Positions 1 through 8,459 of a stretch of DNA of 64,000 bases are shown here, piece after piece. Location: contig JAXLXI010000001.1 of NCBI GenBank assembly GCA_046328035.1, positions 372,001-436,000 on the forward strand, written 5' to 3'. The translations under genes were made by a program, and so were the position numbers. How positions within the stretch are numbered: the first letter of the stretch is position 1; each line of letters starts with the position of its first letter. A model generated the notes under the pieces. It had not been told where the DNA came from. It was given only the letters and a program-made list of their open reading frames with translations, and did not search any database. Source of the DNA: JBGASG01 sp046328035. GTDB taxonomy: Bacteria; Cyanobacteriota; Vampirovibrionia; Obscuribacterales; Obscuribacteraceae.

Positions 1-1439
1 CGGCTTGGAGACGGCAGTTGGGAGAGTTTGAGAGCATGATCTTTCATCAGCTCTTTGATTTCGTTGCGGGTCAGCGGACCGCGCAGATAACTCATCGCCC
101 AACGAGATTGGAAGACTTGCGATCCCTCGTCGTGCACGTTGTGCACCATGAACACGCGATTTCCCAGGTTCGACAAAATCTCTTCGGTTTCCGCCCTGTT
201 CAATGACGCACCAGATGTGGTGGTGGCTTCTTCCAGTCCGTCCAGCAAACGCTTCTTGTCGCGTTCGGTTTGCAGTCTCCCGATAAACCAGGTGCCGGCG
301 TTGGAAAGTGCCTTGTAGTCGAGGTCGACCGGGTTCTGGGTGGAGAGTACGACGCCCAGACCGAAGGCGCGCGCTTGTTTGAGCAGCGTCAAAAGCGGTC
401 GTTTGGAAGGCGGATTTTCAACCGGCGGCAAATATCCGTAGAGCTCATCCATGTATAGAATGGCCCGCAAGCTGGTTGTGCCGCGTTGCTCCCTCATCCA
501 GGCAACCAGTTCGTTGAGGATCAATGTCGTCACGAACATGCGCTCGGCATCGTTGAGGTGGGCAATGGAGATAATGCTCACACAGGGCTGTCCGCCGGGG
601 GTGTAGAGCAAGCGGTCGATGTTTAGTGGCTCGCCCTGCGTCCAGACTTCAAAGCCCGGCGATGCCACCAGATTGTTGAGAGTCATAGCCAGTTCGAAGC
701 GTTCTTTAGCGGGATAGAAAGATTCCAGATCGAATGCGCCGATTTGCTGAATGGGCGGTTTTTGCACCGATTGCACCAGAGAAGACAGGCTGACCGTTTC
801 GCCGGCACTCCAGAAGGCTTCCAGTATGGAGGACAGAAGAATATATTCGCGGCTTCGCAGTGGATCAGCCTTGATGCCGGCCATAGCCAGTATTGCCATC
901 ACTGCATTTTGCAATTTGTCTTTCAGTATTTCGGGATCATCGCGATCAGCGGGCGGACTGAACGACTTCAGCATGGAGAGCGGAATGCCGCTGGTGCTGC
1001 CCGGTGTATAAATAGACAGACAGGCCGCTTGCCTGAGCTTGGCGATGCGTTCCACCGGTTGATCCGATTCGGACAGCCCGTGCAGCCAGCGATCGGCTTC
1101 TTGTTGAGCGAACTGTTCACTGGTCAAGTTGAGCCGCCGAGCCTGATCTGGATCGACCCAGGGTGTGAGAGCTTGCGCTGAGAGCGACGGGAAGGTGAAG
1201 AGCAAGTTGCCGATGTCGCCTTTGGGATCGATAGCGATCACCGGTACCGCATCAATGGCCGCTTCTTCTAAAAGCGAGAGGCAAAGGCCGGTTTTGCCGC
1301 TGCCGGTCATCCCGATTACCACGGCGTGCGTAAGCAGATCGCGCGAGTCGTAGAGATAGTAGGAAGAAACCGGTTTTTTACTCGAGAGATCGAAGGGACG
1401 TCCTAAGTAAAAGACGCCCAGTTGTTCGAAGTTACTAAT
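1..1439 (-). CDS. HerA/VirB4-like P-loop ATPase (partial)
   Basis: A cytoplasmic P-loop ATPase of the HerA/DUF87-VirB4 type, probably a DNA or protein pump motor. The Walker A motif GMTGSGKTGL lies about 45 residues in and is followed by IAIDPKGD; an ILYMDELYG segment looks like Walker B, and VVLSTQNPVDLDY is typical of this group (sensor-like STQNP). The frame is open to the first base of the window, so the C-terminus is missing. No ATG, GTG or TTG exists between the in-frame upstream stop and the conserved N-terminus; the first plausible start is ATT at 1439-1437, which overlaps the stop of the upstream gene as ATTAG and has GGCGGAG before it. Translational coupling to the DUF4388 gene is likely. 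The exact substrate is unknown. Confidence 0.8.
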   Translation of the reverse strand, partial: MSNFEQLGVFYLGRPFDLSSKKPVSSYYLYDSRDLLTHAVVIGMTGSGKTGLCLSLLEEAAIDAVPVIAIDPKGDIGNLLFTFPSLSAQALTPWVDPDQARRLNLTSEQFAQQEADRWLHGLSESDQPVERIAKLRQAACLSIYTPGSTSGIPLSMLKSFSPPADRDDPEILKDKLQNAVMAILAMAGIKADPLRSREYILLSSILEAFWSAGETVSLSSLVQSVQKPPIQQIGAFDLESFYPAKERFELAMTLNNLVASPGFEVWTQGEPLNIDRLLYTPGGQPCVSIISIAHLNDAERMFVTTLILNELVAWMREQRGTTSLRAILYMDELYGYLPPVENPPSKRPLLTLLKQARAFGLGVVLSTQNPVDLDYKALSNAGTWFIGRLQTERDKKRLLDGLEEATTTSGASLNRAETEEILSNLGNRVFMVHNVHDEGSQVFQSRWAMSYLRGPLTRNEIKELMKDHALKLSQLPSPS

Positions 1440-4400
1440 GTCTTCTCCGCCTGCGTTTTGGTTTTTTCTTGCTCGGCGTGTCGGTTTTCGGTTTAGTCAC
1501 CACGGGTGGTTTCTCAGGTGGTGGCGGGGGTGGTGGCGCGAACATCTTCTGGAATGCTGTCACTACGACTTCGCCGTAGAAGTGCCAGAACGCGGCACCA
1601 GCGCCTAGAACCAACAGGACCGCCACGATTTTAACAGCAAACATTCCGCTGGTGTTCCATTGATTTAATTTTCTGAAACCAGGCTTGGGACCGTGCTGTA
1701 CAGCGGGTTTGACCATCGCATTCGGGTGCGCGATGGGGGCGAAAGCAGACTGAGCCGCGCCTTCTTCGACGATGGCCCGCAACTTGCCGCCCGATTGTGC
1801 GGCTTCGGAGGCTCGGGAAGCGGCGATGCGATCGAAGGGATCGCCGTCGGGCTCTTGCAGCCCGCCTCGCCGTTCGCGTCGGCGTTTCATTAATTCTTCG
1901 GGGTCGAATGCCGGATCGTCCCAGGACGGTACGGCTTCTGGCTGACGCGGCTGTTCTTGCGAGGGCTTGACGACGTCGCTCGTGCGCCGCATTCTTTCCG
2001 GGTTCGGGAAGTCGTCCGGCCAGTCGGGATCCGGCTTGGCGGGCTGTACATCCATGTCGTCCCGGTTCATCGAAGGCAGTGAGTTGAGGGCGGACTTCAT
2101 GGTCTGTCCGGAACCCTTCTGATTTTGCGTCGTGCCTTTCTGTGAGGGCAGCTGATAATCGGACGTCGGTTTCGATGTTTGTGAGGGCAGTCCTGAGACC
2201 GCTCCGGTTGTTTTGTCCTGGCGCTGCGATGGCAGTCCGGCAGCGGCTCCAGTCAATGGCATCGAATTGGTGTTGCGCACCGGTGGCAGTGTGTTGGCGG
2301 CGCGATTATTTTCCGGTGAGCCAAAAGCGGAGGGGCGCTCGCTGTCTGCTGCGCCAGCACCGGAGTTGTCGCTGCCTAGAGACGGTTCATCCAAAATTGA
2401 TGCCGGAGGCGAACCCAGTGAGGCTGAAGGTCTGATAGATTCGTTGCCCAGGCGCGGCGAGGGTGCATTGAATGCGTCAGACGAAGCATTGAATGCATCG
2501 GCGGCGGATGACGCGGGACTGTTGGCGGCAAAGGCATCAGCCATGCTGGGCGCCTTGCCGACGATTTCATCGCCCATAGCGGAGGATTTTTCGGAGAACG
2601 CATCGGAAAATTTGGCGGCTTCCGCAGCAAATGCAGAGGCGGCCGGCGACGACGCAGCTGGTTGTGAATTTTGCACCGCGGCCGGTGGCAGTGCCCCGAG
2701 GGTCGGCTTGGGCGGTGCCGGAGCCGGTGCCGGTGTCGGTGCCGGTGCTGCTAACGGTGTCGGTGTCGGTGCTGCTAGCGGTGTCGGTGTCGGTGCTGCT
2801 AGCGGTGCCGGTGTGGGATTGGCAAATTCATTGGCGGCTGGCGCGGCTGGCTTGGCGCCTGCGGAGCCTCCCTTCGAAGAAAACAAGTCAGCCATCGTGT
2901 ATTCGGTGCCCGAGTTTTTCTGAACGGGAGCGGGCGGCGGTGGTTCCGGTTCTTTTTTGGCAGGCTTGGTGGCAAACAGGTCACCGATTCCAAAGGAGCC
3001 GGACTCCGGTACGATTTCTTCATCGTTAAAAGGATTGAGTGCCGGTTGTTGTGGTTGCTGAGAAGCAGCCCGCAGTTCTGCGGCAAAATCTTCCAGCTCG
3101 TTCTTGGCTGGCTTTATCAAGCCGACCGGACCACCGGAGGCCGGGGCGGCTGAGGCGCCCTGCATTTCGGACATAAAATCATCCAGCTCACTTTTGGCAG
3201 CGCCTGCGGGCGGCTTGCTGGAATGGGAGCGCAGTTCATTTACGAAGCTATCCAGCTCGTTCGAGCCCTGGGCAGGCGAGCCTGAAATCGGCTTGGCGTC
3301 AGCCTCTGCTCGATTATTGTTGAATGCCTGCATTTCCGAAACAAAGTCTTCCAGCTCATTTTTGGCTGGTTTAATCAATCCCGCCTGCGGGCCGCCTGTG
3401 GGCAAGCTCAGGTCGACTGGGGCGCCAAAAGCTTGCGCGTGCAGTGCAGGCGGCGGTGCTGGCGCTGGAGTTGGAGCGGCGGCGCTGGCGGCAGCTGCAG
3501 ACGCGAAGTCGGTAGCCAGCGGTGCTGGAGTGGACAGATCTGGGGAAGGTATCGAGTCGGGCGGGGTAGCTGCGCTGGCTGCCGGCGGCAGTTTGGGAGG
3601 CGGGACGGCGATTGGTGCCGGGGCTGGTGCTGCCGCTACTGGAGCCGGACTGGGCGGTGGAACCGCCGGAGCAACCGGTGCCGGCGCTCCTGCGGCCGCT
3701 GCCGGCTTCGTTTGCGGAATGCTGGGTTTGACTGGAGCGCTTGTCTGCATTTGTGCACGCAGATCGCCCTGTTCTTTCGGATGCAGGTGTCCGTCCGAGC
3801 CGTAAGTACCAAACTCCCCGGTGATCTCAAGTGCTTGCCGCTCGTCAGTACCGAGCGTGCCGTATTCGAAAGTATTCTCGGAAGGTGCGATTTCTTCACC
3901 AAGTGTCGGCTTCGGCGCAGCAGGGGTTGCGGGTGCCGGGGCTGGCGCGGGAGCGGCGTTCATTTGGGAAGCAGCTTCCGTAGCGGCGGCTGGAGTGACT
4001 GCCTGGAAGTCGCCTGTTTCGACCGTGCCGGCTTCTTTCGGGGCTTCGCCGTTCGAGTCGCCTGGTGCTGGCGGTTGAGCGTCGCGGGCACCTGCCAGAA
4101 GCTTCCACTGAGCGGACAAGCCGCTTGGTGTGGAGGGGGCGGCTGGTTGAGCCGGAGCGGCGGCGGTGACCGGAGCCGGCGATGAATGCGTGGGCGGTGC
4201 GTCTTCACCGCTGGGTTTCTTGATGCGGTTGACCGGCATGGCGAAGCCGAACATCGACCCGTCCGATAAAGTTACGGATTTGCCGGCCAGCAGCTCTGTG
4301 ATGTTCTCAAGCAAGATTTCCACGTCTATGGAGAGCGATTGCTTGAGGTCTGAAATGTCAGAGCCGCGGGCGTCTTCAAATGAAAAACTGCCGCTGCGCG

Positions 4401-4620
4401 CGGAGAGTAAACGTCGCAGCGCCAGACCACCGGATTCGCCGGTTGAATCTACTTGAGCGCCGGTAATGAAACGGGCGCAGAAGATACCTACCCGGCCGCT
4501 TACCAGATCACTTTGAATCCGCAAAACGCCGTTCTGGACGGATTTGGCACTGAGAATGCCTTCGAGCGCATCGCGCAATCCGTCCGTCTGTGTTATCTGC
4601 CCGTCAAATACGTTTAGCAC
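1435..4620 (-). CDS. DUF4388 (PATAN-like) scaffold protein with C-terminal membrane anchor
   Basis: A 1061-aa protein. Residues 1-110 resemble DUF4388/PATAN, a domain associated with bacterial signalling and motility scaffolds (start MLNVFDGQITQTDGLRDALE). A very long Pro/Ala/Ser-rich, probably disordered region follows, with tandem PTPLAA units and four copies of a short acidic motif of the form NELEDFVSEMQ (variants NELDSFVNELR, SELDDFMSEMQ, NELEDFAAELR), plus two DLF-type motifs. One transmembrane segment (FAVKIVAVLLVLGAGAAFW, about residues 995-1016) and a short tail with polyproline and KKKPKRRRRRH end the protein. The topology fits a large cytoplasmic N-part. The stop overlaps the start of the ATPase, so the two probably work together. 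The repeated motifs look like docking peptides; their partner is unknown. Confidence 0.75.
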   Translation of the reverse strand: MLNVFDGQITQTDGLRDALEGILSAKSVQNGVLRIQSDLVSGRVGIFCARFITGAQVDSTGESGGLALRRLLSARSGSFSFEDARGSDISDLKQSLSIDVEILLENITELLAGKSVTLSDGSMFGFAMPVNRIKKPSGEDAPPTHSSPAPVTAAAPAQPAAPSTPSGLSAQWKLLAGARDAQPPAPGDSNGEAPKEAGTVETGDFQAVTPAAATEAASQMNAAPAPAPAPATPAAPKPTLGEEIAPSENTFEYGTLGTDERQALEITGEFGTYGSDGHLHPKEQGDLRAQMQTSAPVKPSIPQTKPAAAAGAPAPVAPAVPPPSPAPVAAAPAPAPIAVPPPKLPPAASAATPPDSIPSPDLSTPAPLATDFASAAAASAAAPTPAPAPPPALHAQAFGAPVDLSLPTGGPQAGLIKPAKNELEDFVSEMQAFNNNRAEADAKPISGSPAQGSNELDSFVNELRSHSSKPPAGAAKSELDDFMSEMQGASAAPASGGPVGLIKPAKNELEDFAAELRAASQQPQQPALNPFNDEEIVPESGSFGIGDLFATKPAKKEPEPPPPAPVQKNSGTEYTMADLFSSKGGSAGAKPAAPAANEFANPTPAPLAAPTPTPLAAPTPTPLAAPAPTPAPAPAPPKPTLGALPPAAVQNSQPAASSPAASAFAAEAAKFSDAFSEKSSAMGDEIVGKAPSMADAFAANSPASSAADAFNASSDAFNAPSPRLGNESIRPSASLGSPPASILDEPSLGSDNSGAGAADSERPSAFGSPENNRAANTLPPVRNTNSMPLTGAAAGLPSQRQDKTTGAVSGLPSQTSKPTSDYQLPSQKGTTQNQKGSGQTMKSALNSLPSMNRDDMDVQPAKPDPDWPDDFPNPERMRRTSDVVKPSQEQPRQPEAVPSWDDPAFDPEELMKRRRERRGGLQEPDGDPFDRIAASRASEAAQSGGKLRAIVEEGAAQSAFAPIAHPNAMVKPAVQHGPKPGFRKLNQWNTSGMFAVKIVAVLLVLGAGAAFWHFYGEVVVTAFQKMFAPPPPPPPEKPPVVTKPKTDTPSKKKPKRRRRRH
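1437..1451 (-). promoter_or_regulatory. RBS and ATT start overlapping an upstream stop
   Basis: On the minus strand GGCGGAG (1451-1445) precedes ATT at 1439-1437 by five bases, and ATT overlaps the TAG stop of the DUF4388 gene (1437-1435). An in-frame TGA lies about 18 codons upstream, and no standard start codon falls between it and the conserved N-terminus. ATT starts are rare (infC is the known case) and usually limit expression. Confidence 0.45.
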
Positions 4621-4752
4621 TAGGACCTTAGGGAGTGACTACTCTAAACTCATAGTGCCCAATTTTTGACCATTCACGCAGTTTTGTCGACCTGGCAATA
4701 TTCAAGAACCGCAACATTTTCCTCGAAACTCCGTCCTAGCTGGCAAACACGG

Positions 4753-5160
4753 ATGAGGTTTAAAACGAAAATGCGGATGATTATCAGAATATTGCTGACT
4801 GCAGCAGCTTTCACTTTCGTCTTGCCAATGATTCACGGCATCGACTTTCATGGGAATTTCGTCGCCGCTTTGTGCTTGGCAATTGGTTTCGCGGTTATGC
4901 TCTGGTTGGTCGACCTGGCCGCAGTGGCACTGTCGGCGGTGCTGACCATCGGCACTCTGGGCACCGCGTTGCTCTGGCTGATTCCCGCCTGGATTCTGGG
5001 CAGCTGGCTATTACCGGCAGTGGCATTGATTCTGTTATCGGACGCGATGCCTAACTATCTGACAGTGACCGGCTGGATGCCAGCTATTCTCGGTGGACTG
5101 GTCATGCTGGTGATCGGCATGTGCACCAGCAGCGCCACTGTGCGCGAGGAGCGCGCCTGA
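4753..5160 (+). CDS. Small four-helix membrane protein (phage-holin superfamily IV-like)
   Basis: About 135 aa, almost entirely hydrophobic, with four predicted membrane segments. The spacing and the GIDFHGNF and DAMPNYLTVTG loops resemble the 4-TMS holin superfamily IV (PF04020-type), which is widespread in chromosomes and is not evidence of a prophage. The frame opens at 4666, but the first 29 residues are not membrane-like, so 4753 or 4771 is the more likely start (GAGG at 4755-4758). It is transcribed divergently from the DUF4388 gene across about 130 bases and is followed by a strong hairpin. Confidence 0.6.
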   Translation: MRFKTKMRMIIRILLTAAAFTFVLPMIHGIDFHGNFVAALCLAIGFAVMLWLVDLAAVALSAVLTIGTLGTALLWLIPAWILGSWLLPAVALILLSDAMPNYLTVTGWMPAILGGLVMLVIGMCTSSATVREERA

Positions 5161-5186
5161 CGCGCCGGGGCACCGCGCCTCAAGCG

Positions 5187-5210
5187 GGCAGCACCGCCTG
5201 CGGTGCTGCC
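5187..5210 (+). terminator. Perfect 10-bp hairpin downstream of the membrane protein gene
   Basis: GGCAGCACCG pairs exactly with CGGTGCTGCC across a four-base loop, 26 bases after the stop at 5160. There is no T-run after it, so it could be a weak or Rho-assisted terminator or an mRNA-stabilising hairpin. A further copy of TGCGGTGCT follows directly. Confidence 0.5.
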
Positions 5211-5369
5211 TGCGGTGCTCATGCTCAGTACTCGTTGCATAGACAAAAAGCTGAAAAACACTCAAAGAAACTTGCCCGCTAGCTGCAAGGAACTTCAGAG
5301 TGTGTTTTCAGGTTGGCTTTGGGGATGGTGCTGATAGGATAGCCGCCACTCGTGACAAAGTCGTGAAAC

Positions 5370-5804
5370 TTATTGATGCGAAGCCGGGTGGCTCTCTCCG
5401 CCTGGTAGTCTGGGGCGGAAGGAAAAGCTTTCTTCACTCTCGGCAGGCAGCCAGCGATCCAGCAAGACACGCAAGTCGCCGGCTGTGAATGGCTTGCTGA
5501 GATAGTCATCCATGCCTGCCATCAGGCATTTCTCCCGGTCGCCATCCAGCACATGCCCGGTCATGGCGACGATCGGCAGGTGTTCTCCTTCTTTCTCGCG
5601 ATTACGGATAGCGACCGTGCATTCCAGCCCGGTCATGTCAGGAAGATTCCAGTCCATCAGCAAAAGCTCATACTGATTGGGCTTTTGTAGCTCAGACAGA
5701 GCTTCTCTACCGGTGGAGACAATACGGACGTCCAGCCCGTGATGCTGGGCGAGATACGCTAACACCTTTTGCTGCGTAGGATTGTCCTCAACGATAAGAA
5801 TCAC
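5370..5804 (-). CDS. Single-domain response regulator
   Basis: A 144-aa CheY-like receiver with no output domain. The acidic pair is E6/D7 (MILIVEDN), the phosphoacceptor is D51 (LLLMDWNLPDMTG), the switch threonine is T82 (VAMTGH) and the conserved lysine is K104 (YLSKPF). About 25 residues rich in Ser and Pro follow the domain. No histidine kinase is adjacent. The HPt protein at 8460-8795 on the same strand is the only other phosphorelay component in view, so a hybrid kinase elsewhere probably feeds both. The output is likely protein-protein interaction. Confidence 0.9.
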   Translation of the reverse strand: MILIVEDNPTQQKVLAYLAQHHGLDVRIVSTGREALSELQKPNQYELLLMDWNLPDMTGLECTVAIRNREKEGEHLPIVAMTGHVLDGDREKCLMAGMDDYLSKPFTAGDLRVLLDRWLPAESEESFSFRPRLPGGESHPASHQ

Positions 5805-5978
5805 GGATGAGTTCCCGATAGAGTTCCGAGTGGAGCCGATGTCCTCGAGATCACTCTAGCAATATTTGAGAAACAGGAACCCAGACATTCTTTCGGGGAA
5901 AACCAATACGAACCCGGCCGGTGGGCTGCCGCCCAGACTAACTATCGCTCACAAAAATCCGTAAGCACTGTCTTGCGA

Positions 5979-6461
5979 TCAGCTGAACTTAAATAGAGAT
6001 ACAAAGAAGGTCCAGAAGGCTCTCAGTCCTGACGGTCCATCGTGCTGTCTGGCAACTTCCAGAGTCGGTTTCTCGCGGATTACCGTTCGGCGGGCACCAA
6101 GCAAGATCTCATAGGTGGTGGGGCGCTGCTTCCTGTCCATTTCATAGCGGAACTGGACATAAGTGATATTGCCGCCTTCCTTCCAGAAAGTCGTTTTGAG
6201 AATCTTGTGCTGCATGGTGGACTTGGGGGTCAACCACGAGGGAGGCGGTACTTTTGAGACTCCATCGATTCCTGCGCCATCGCCAAAGGATGGTTTTCCT
6301 GACCGGGACGAAATATCGGCAACTACCTGGTCGAACTGCTGGTTGAACTTATCCTCGACGTTCTGCACCGCGTACGAGGCGGCTTCGACGACATGCTCGC
6401 GAGCGTCTCCGCCTTCTTCTGCCTCTTTGAGCAGCTTTTCGAGGATGGTTTGCGTACTCAT
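5979..6461 (-). CDS. Hypothetical cytoplasmic protein, 160 aa
   Basis: Not recognised. The N-terminal 45 residues are acidic and helical (MSTQTILEKLLKEAEEGGD). The middle is Gly/Pro-rich, and a basic C-terminal half with beta-like segments (NITYVQFRYEMDRKQRPTTY, EILLGARRTVIRE) ends in aromatic FWTFFVSLFKFS, which could touch a membrane. GGGAG lies about nine bases before the ATG and supports the start; that same sequence is part of a small hairpin (6464-6476) that could mask it. Flanking genes are on the same strand but separated by more than 70 bases on the upstream side and about 170 on the downstream side. Confidence 0.6.
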   Translation of the reverse strand: MSTQTILEKLLKEAEEGGDAREHVVEAASYAVQNVEDKFNQQFDQVVADISSRSGKPSFGDGAGIDGVSKVPPPSWLTPKSTMQHKILKTTFWKEGGNITYVQFRYEMDRKQRPTTYEILLGARRTVIREKPTLEVARQHDGPSGLRAFWTFFVSLFKFS

Positions 6462-6463
6462 TT

Positions 6464-6476
6464 CGGGATTCTCCCG
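6464..6476 (-). promoter_or_regulatory. Hairpin over the Shine-Dalgarno region
   Basis: CGGGA-GAA-TCCCG on the minus strand covers the GGGAG ribosome-binding sequence of the gene starting at 6461; flanking A/T bases extend the pairing with one bulge. This could lower translation, but a five-base core stem is short. Confidence 0.25.
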
Positions 6477-6534
6477 GAAAACAGGCCCGATTATTTCGGA
6501 AGCACGGAGATTTTATACCAAGGTATCCGCCAAA

Positions 6535-7932
6535 TTATCTAAGAGTTCGAAAGGTAAGTACCTGAGGCGGGGTGGCATCAGGCGGATAAACAAACTGCAG
6601 GACGACGTTTCGACTCTGTCCGGGCAAAATATGAACGGTCGCCAGAGGCTGTCCCTGTTCGCCGCGATGTTGGATCAGATGAAAGTGTCTGGTGCGCAGT
6701 TTTCCGCGACTGTCAGGATAAGATACGCGTACTGTTCCTCTAAAAAAGACTGGTTTGTAAGGCGGGCTGGCAAATTGCAAGCCCGCACTTTTCTTATCGG
6801 CCTTGAGAGGAGTCTGGAAGATGATGTCCACGTCGTGAGCCTGCTCCTGATTGTTTTCCAGAGTGAGAGCCAGATCGTAGAAGACTCCATAATTGCCGTG
6901 TGCGCGATATGCAGTTTCCGGGTAGCGCACTGCAAGTGGTGCCGCTTGATCCTGCCCGCTGCCGAAACTGCCGTGTTGTAACGCGCTGACTACGAACGAG
7001 AACTGTTCGCCCGGCAGAGCAATCGGAAAGGATTGCTGTACCGGCGCGCCGGTTGCTTCGGTGGCAACTGAATTCCAGGTGGTTCCTTGAGAAACTCCCG
7101 CTACTCGCCCGTAGGCAAATGGTCCTGGGGCACCGGGTGCTGTCGCTGGTTTCTCCCTTGGCCCTGCCAGATCTCCTTTGGTCAAGACATCGATGAACTC
7201 TTGATTCTCCGGCTTGATCTCTTTGCCTTTGCTGTCGAACTTGCCATAAACAGCCACGTCCGCCGCCTGCACCGCTCCTGCTTTTACAGACAGATGCAAA
7301 AGCGTAGAGCGCCCATTGAGCGGTGGATTCCACTTACCGACCGGGATTGGCAGTCTGGCGATAACGACCGCCTCTTGAGGCCTGACTGTGACTTCGTGTT
7401 TGATCAGCCGGCTTTTCGGTCGACGTCCGCGCAACACATCGTCGGACACGCGGCCGCCCGGACCGGCATGAATTTTTCCATGGGGGTTGGGCAGCTGCGC
7501 CGGCAACTCTATAAAAGGAGAGTCGGGCTGCGATAGATAAGAGGCGCCGGAGCGCACTTCTACTTTCGCATCGACATCGCCCGGATTGAATAGTATGAGT
7601 CCCTGATACAACGTGCGTTTATCTTTGTCGTCAAAGGGTCTGGCGATGTGGTGCGAAAAAATTCCGAAGTCGCCTTGAAACAAGTAGTCGAGATGCGCAT
7701 TCGGTGTGGCTTTTCCCTGGGGCGACAATGTCGACAGCAAGATGCCCTCGCTCTGCACTACTTCCGGATTGTTGCTGTTGAAGAGCGGCACATCGGATAA
7801 TTGACCGGGCAGAGGCAGCACCGGCTGCGGTTCCACAAACTCCTTGGGAGTCAAATCCTGTGCCAGCAGACTGGTGATACTACATGTAGTGACAAGCACA
7901 AAAATCAGTACTGCCGCGCGCGCATAATTCAT
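6535..7932 (-). CDS. DUF3370 exported protein
   Basis: A 465-aa protein with a signal peptide (MNYARAAVLIFVLVTTCSITSLLAQD). The rest matches what I know of DUF3370, a cyanobacterial family of unknown function: PLPGQLSDVPLFNSNNPEVVQ, HIARPFDDKDKRTLYQG, LFNPGDVDAKVEV, SYLSQPDSPFIELP, PLNGRSTLLHL, GNYGVFYDL, VFFRGTVRVSYPD and the terminal YPPDATPPQVLTFRTLR. It is likely periplasmic or outer-membrane associated. The start is supported by the signal peptide. It is the strongest taxonomic hint in the window. It stands alone, with no operon partner apparent. Confidence 0.88.
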   Translation of the reverse strand: MNYARAAVLIFVLVTTCSITSLLAQDLTPKEFVEPQPVLPLPGQLSDVPLFNSNNPEVVQSEGILLSTLSPQGKATPNAHLDYLFQGDFGIFSHHIARPFDDKDKRTLYQGLILFNPGDVDAKVEVRSGASYLSQPDSPFIELPAQLPNPHGKIHAGPGGRVSDDVLRGRRPKSRLIKHEVTVRPQEAVVIARLPIPVGKWNPPLNGRSTLLHLSVKAGAVQAADVAVYGKFDSKGKEIKPENQEFIDVLTKGDLAGPREKPATAPGAPGPFAYGRVAGVSQGTTWNSVATEATGAPVQQSFPIALPGEQFSFVVSALQHGSFGSGQDQAAPLAVRYPETAYRAHGNYGVFYDLALTLENNQEQAHDVDIIFQTPLKADKKSAGLQFASPPYKPVFFRGTVRVSYPDSRGKLRTRHFHLIQHRGEQGQPLATVHILPGQSRNVVLQFVYPPDATPPQVLTFRTLR

Positions 7933-8006
7933 CTTTTATTTGTCGCCTGTGCCCTCTGCACATTATACGCAGCCGCGAACTGACGGCTGTTCCGGCGGCA
8001 AGCAAG

Positions 8007-8288
8007 TTAAGCCAGAAAGAGACAGCGCGCCCTCTGCAGGAAGTTGGCGCAACGCCTTTCAAGTGATTGCCAGCACTGGCGCCAGCCCGGCACACCGGTT
8101 ACGCCCGGCTGCACCTGACTGGCCAGCAGGACACGATACTCGGTTTCTGTTTGCAGGTGCTTCAAACACTGCATGAGGTGGGCGTACTCGACTCGCTCCT
8201 CTGGGGAGTAACCAACCAGAGTCTTTTCCTGGAGTACATCCAGAAGAGACTTGTACGAGACAGCGCTGGGAATTTCTTCGGCTTGCAT
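8007..8288 (-). CDS. Hypothetical small protein, 93 aa
   Basis: A soluble, Leu/Gln-rich sequence (MQAEEIPSAVSYKSLLDVLQ) that I do not recognise. It contains four cysteines, none in a clear metal-binding spacing. The ribosome-binding site is weak, and a short G-rich tandem repeat (8310-8371) lies just upstream. It could be a real helical protein or a chance frame; the opposite strand is open over much of the same stretch. Confidence 0.35.
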   Translation of the reverse strand: MQAEEIPSAVSYKSLLDVLQEKTLVGYSPEERVEYAHLMQCLKHLQTETEYRVLLASQVQPGVTGVPGWRQCWQSLERRCANFLQRARCLFLA

Positions 8289-8309
8289 GGGTCCACACCA
8301 GAGCAGGGT

Positions 8310-8371
8310 TTGAGCAGGGGGAGTAAGGATTGCGCAGGGGGGAGCAGGGATTGCGCAGGGGGAGCAGGGAT
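8310..8371 (+). repeat. G-rich 20/21-base tandem repeat, three units
   Basis: Units at 8310-8329, 8330-8350 and 8351-8370 share TTGNGCAGGGGGAGNA, followed by a degraded fourth unit. It sits between the HPt gene and the 93-aa frame. G-runs of five or six could form G-rich structures on this strand. Confidence 0.75.
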
Positions 8372-8459
8372 TGAGATGGGATCAGAAGTGCGCGTGCTGT
8401 AAGACGCGTTTTTGCGCCCGGAGTTCCGCCCCGGACGCACAACCGTTCAACGACAATGC

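Noticed and set aside
2213..3805. Gly/Ala-rich plus-strand frames
   Set aside because: They mirror the Pro/Ala-rich region of the DUF4388 gene on the other strand and have no independent start signals.
4753..5160. Prophage indicated by a holin-like protein
   Set aside because: The 4-TMS holin-like family is common as a lone chromosomal gene, and no other phage gene lies nearby.
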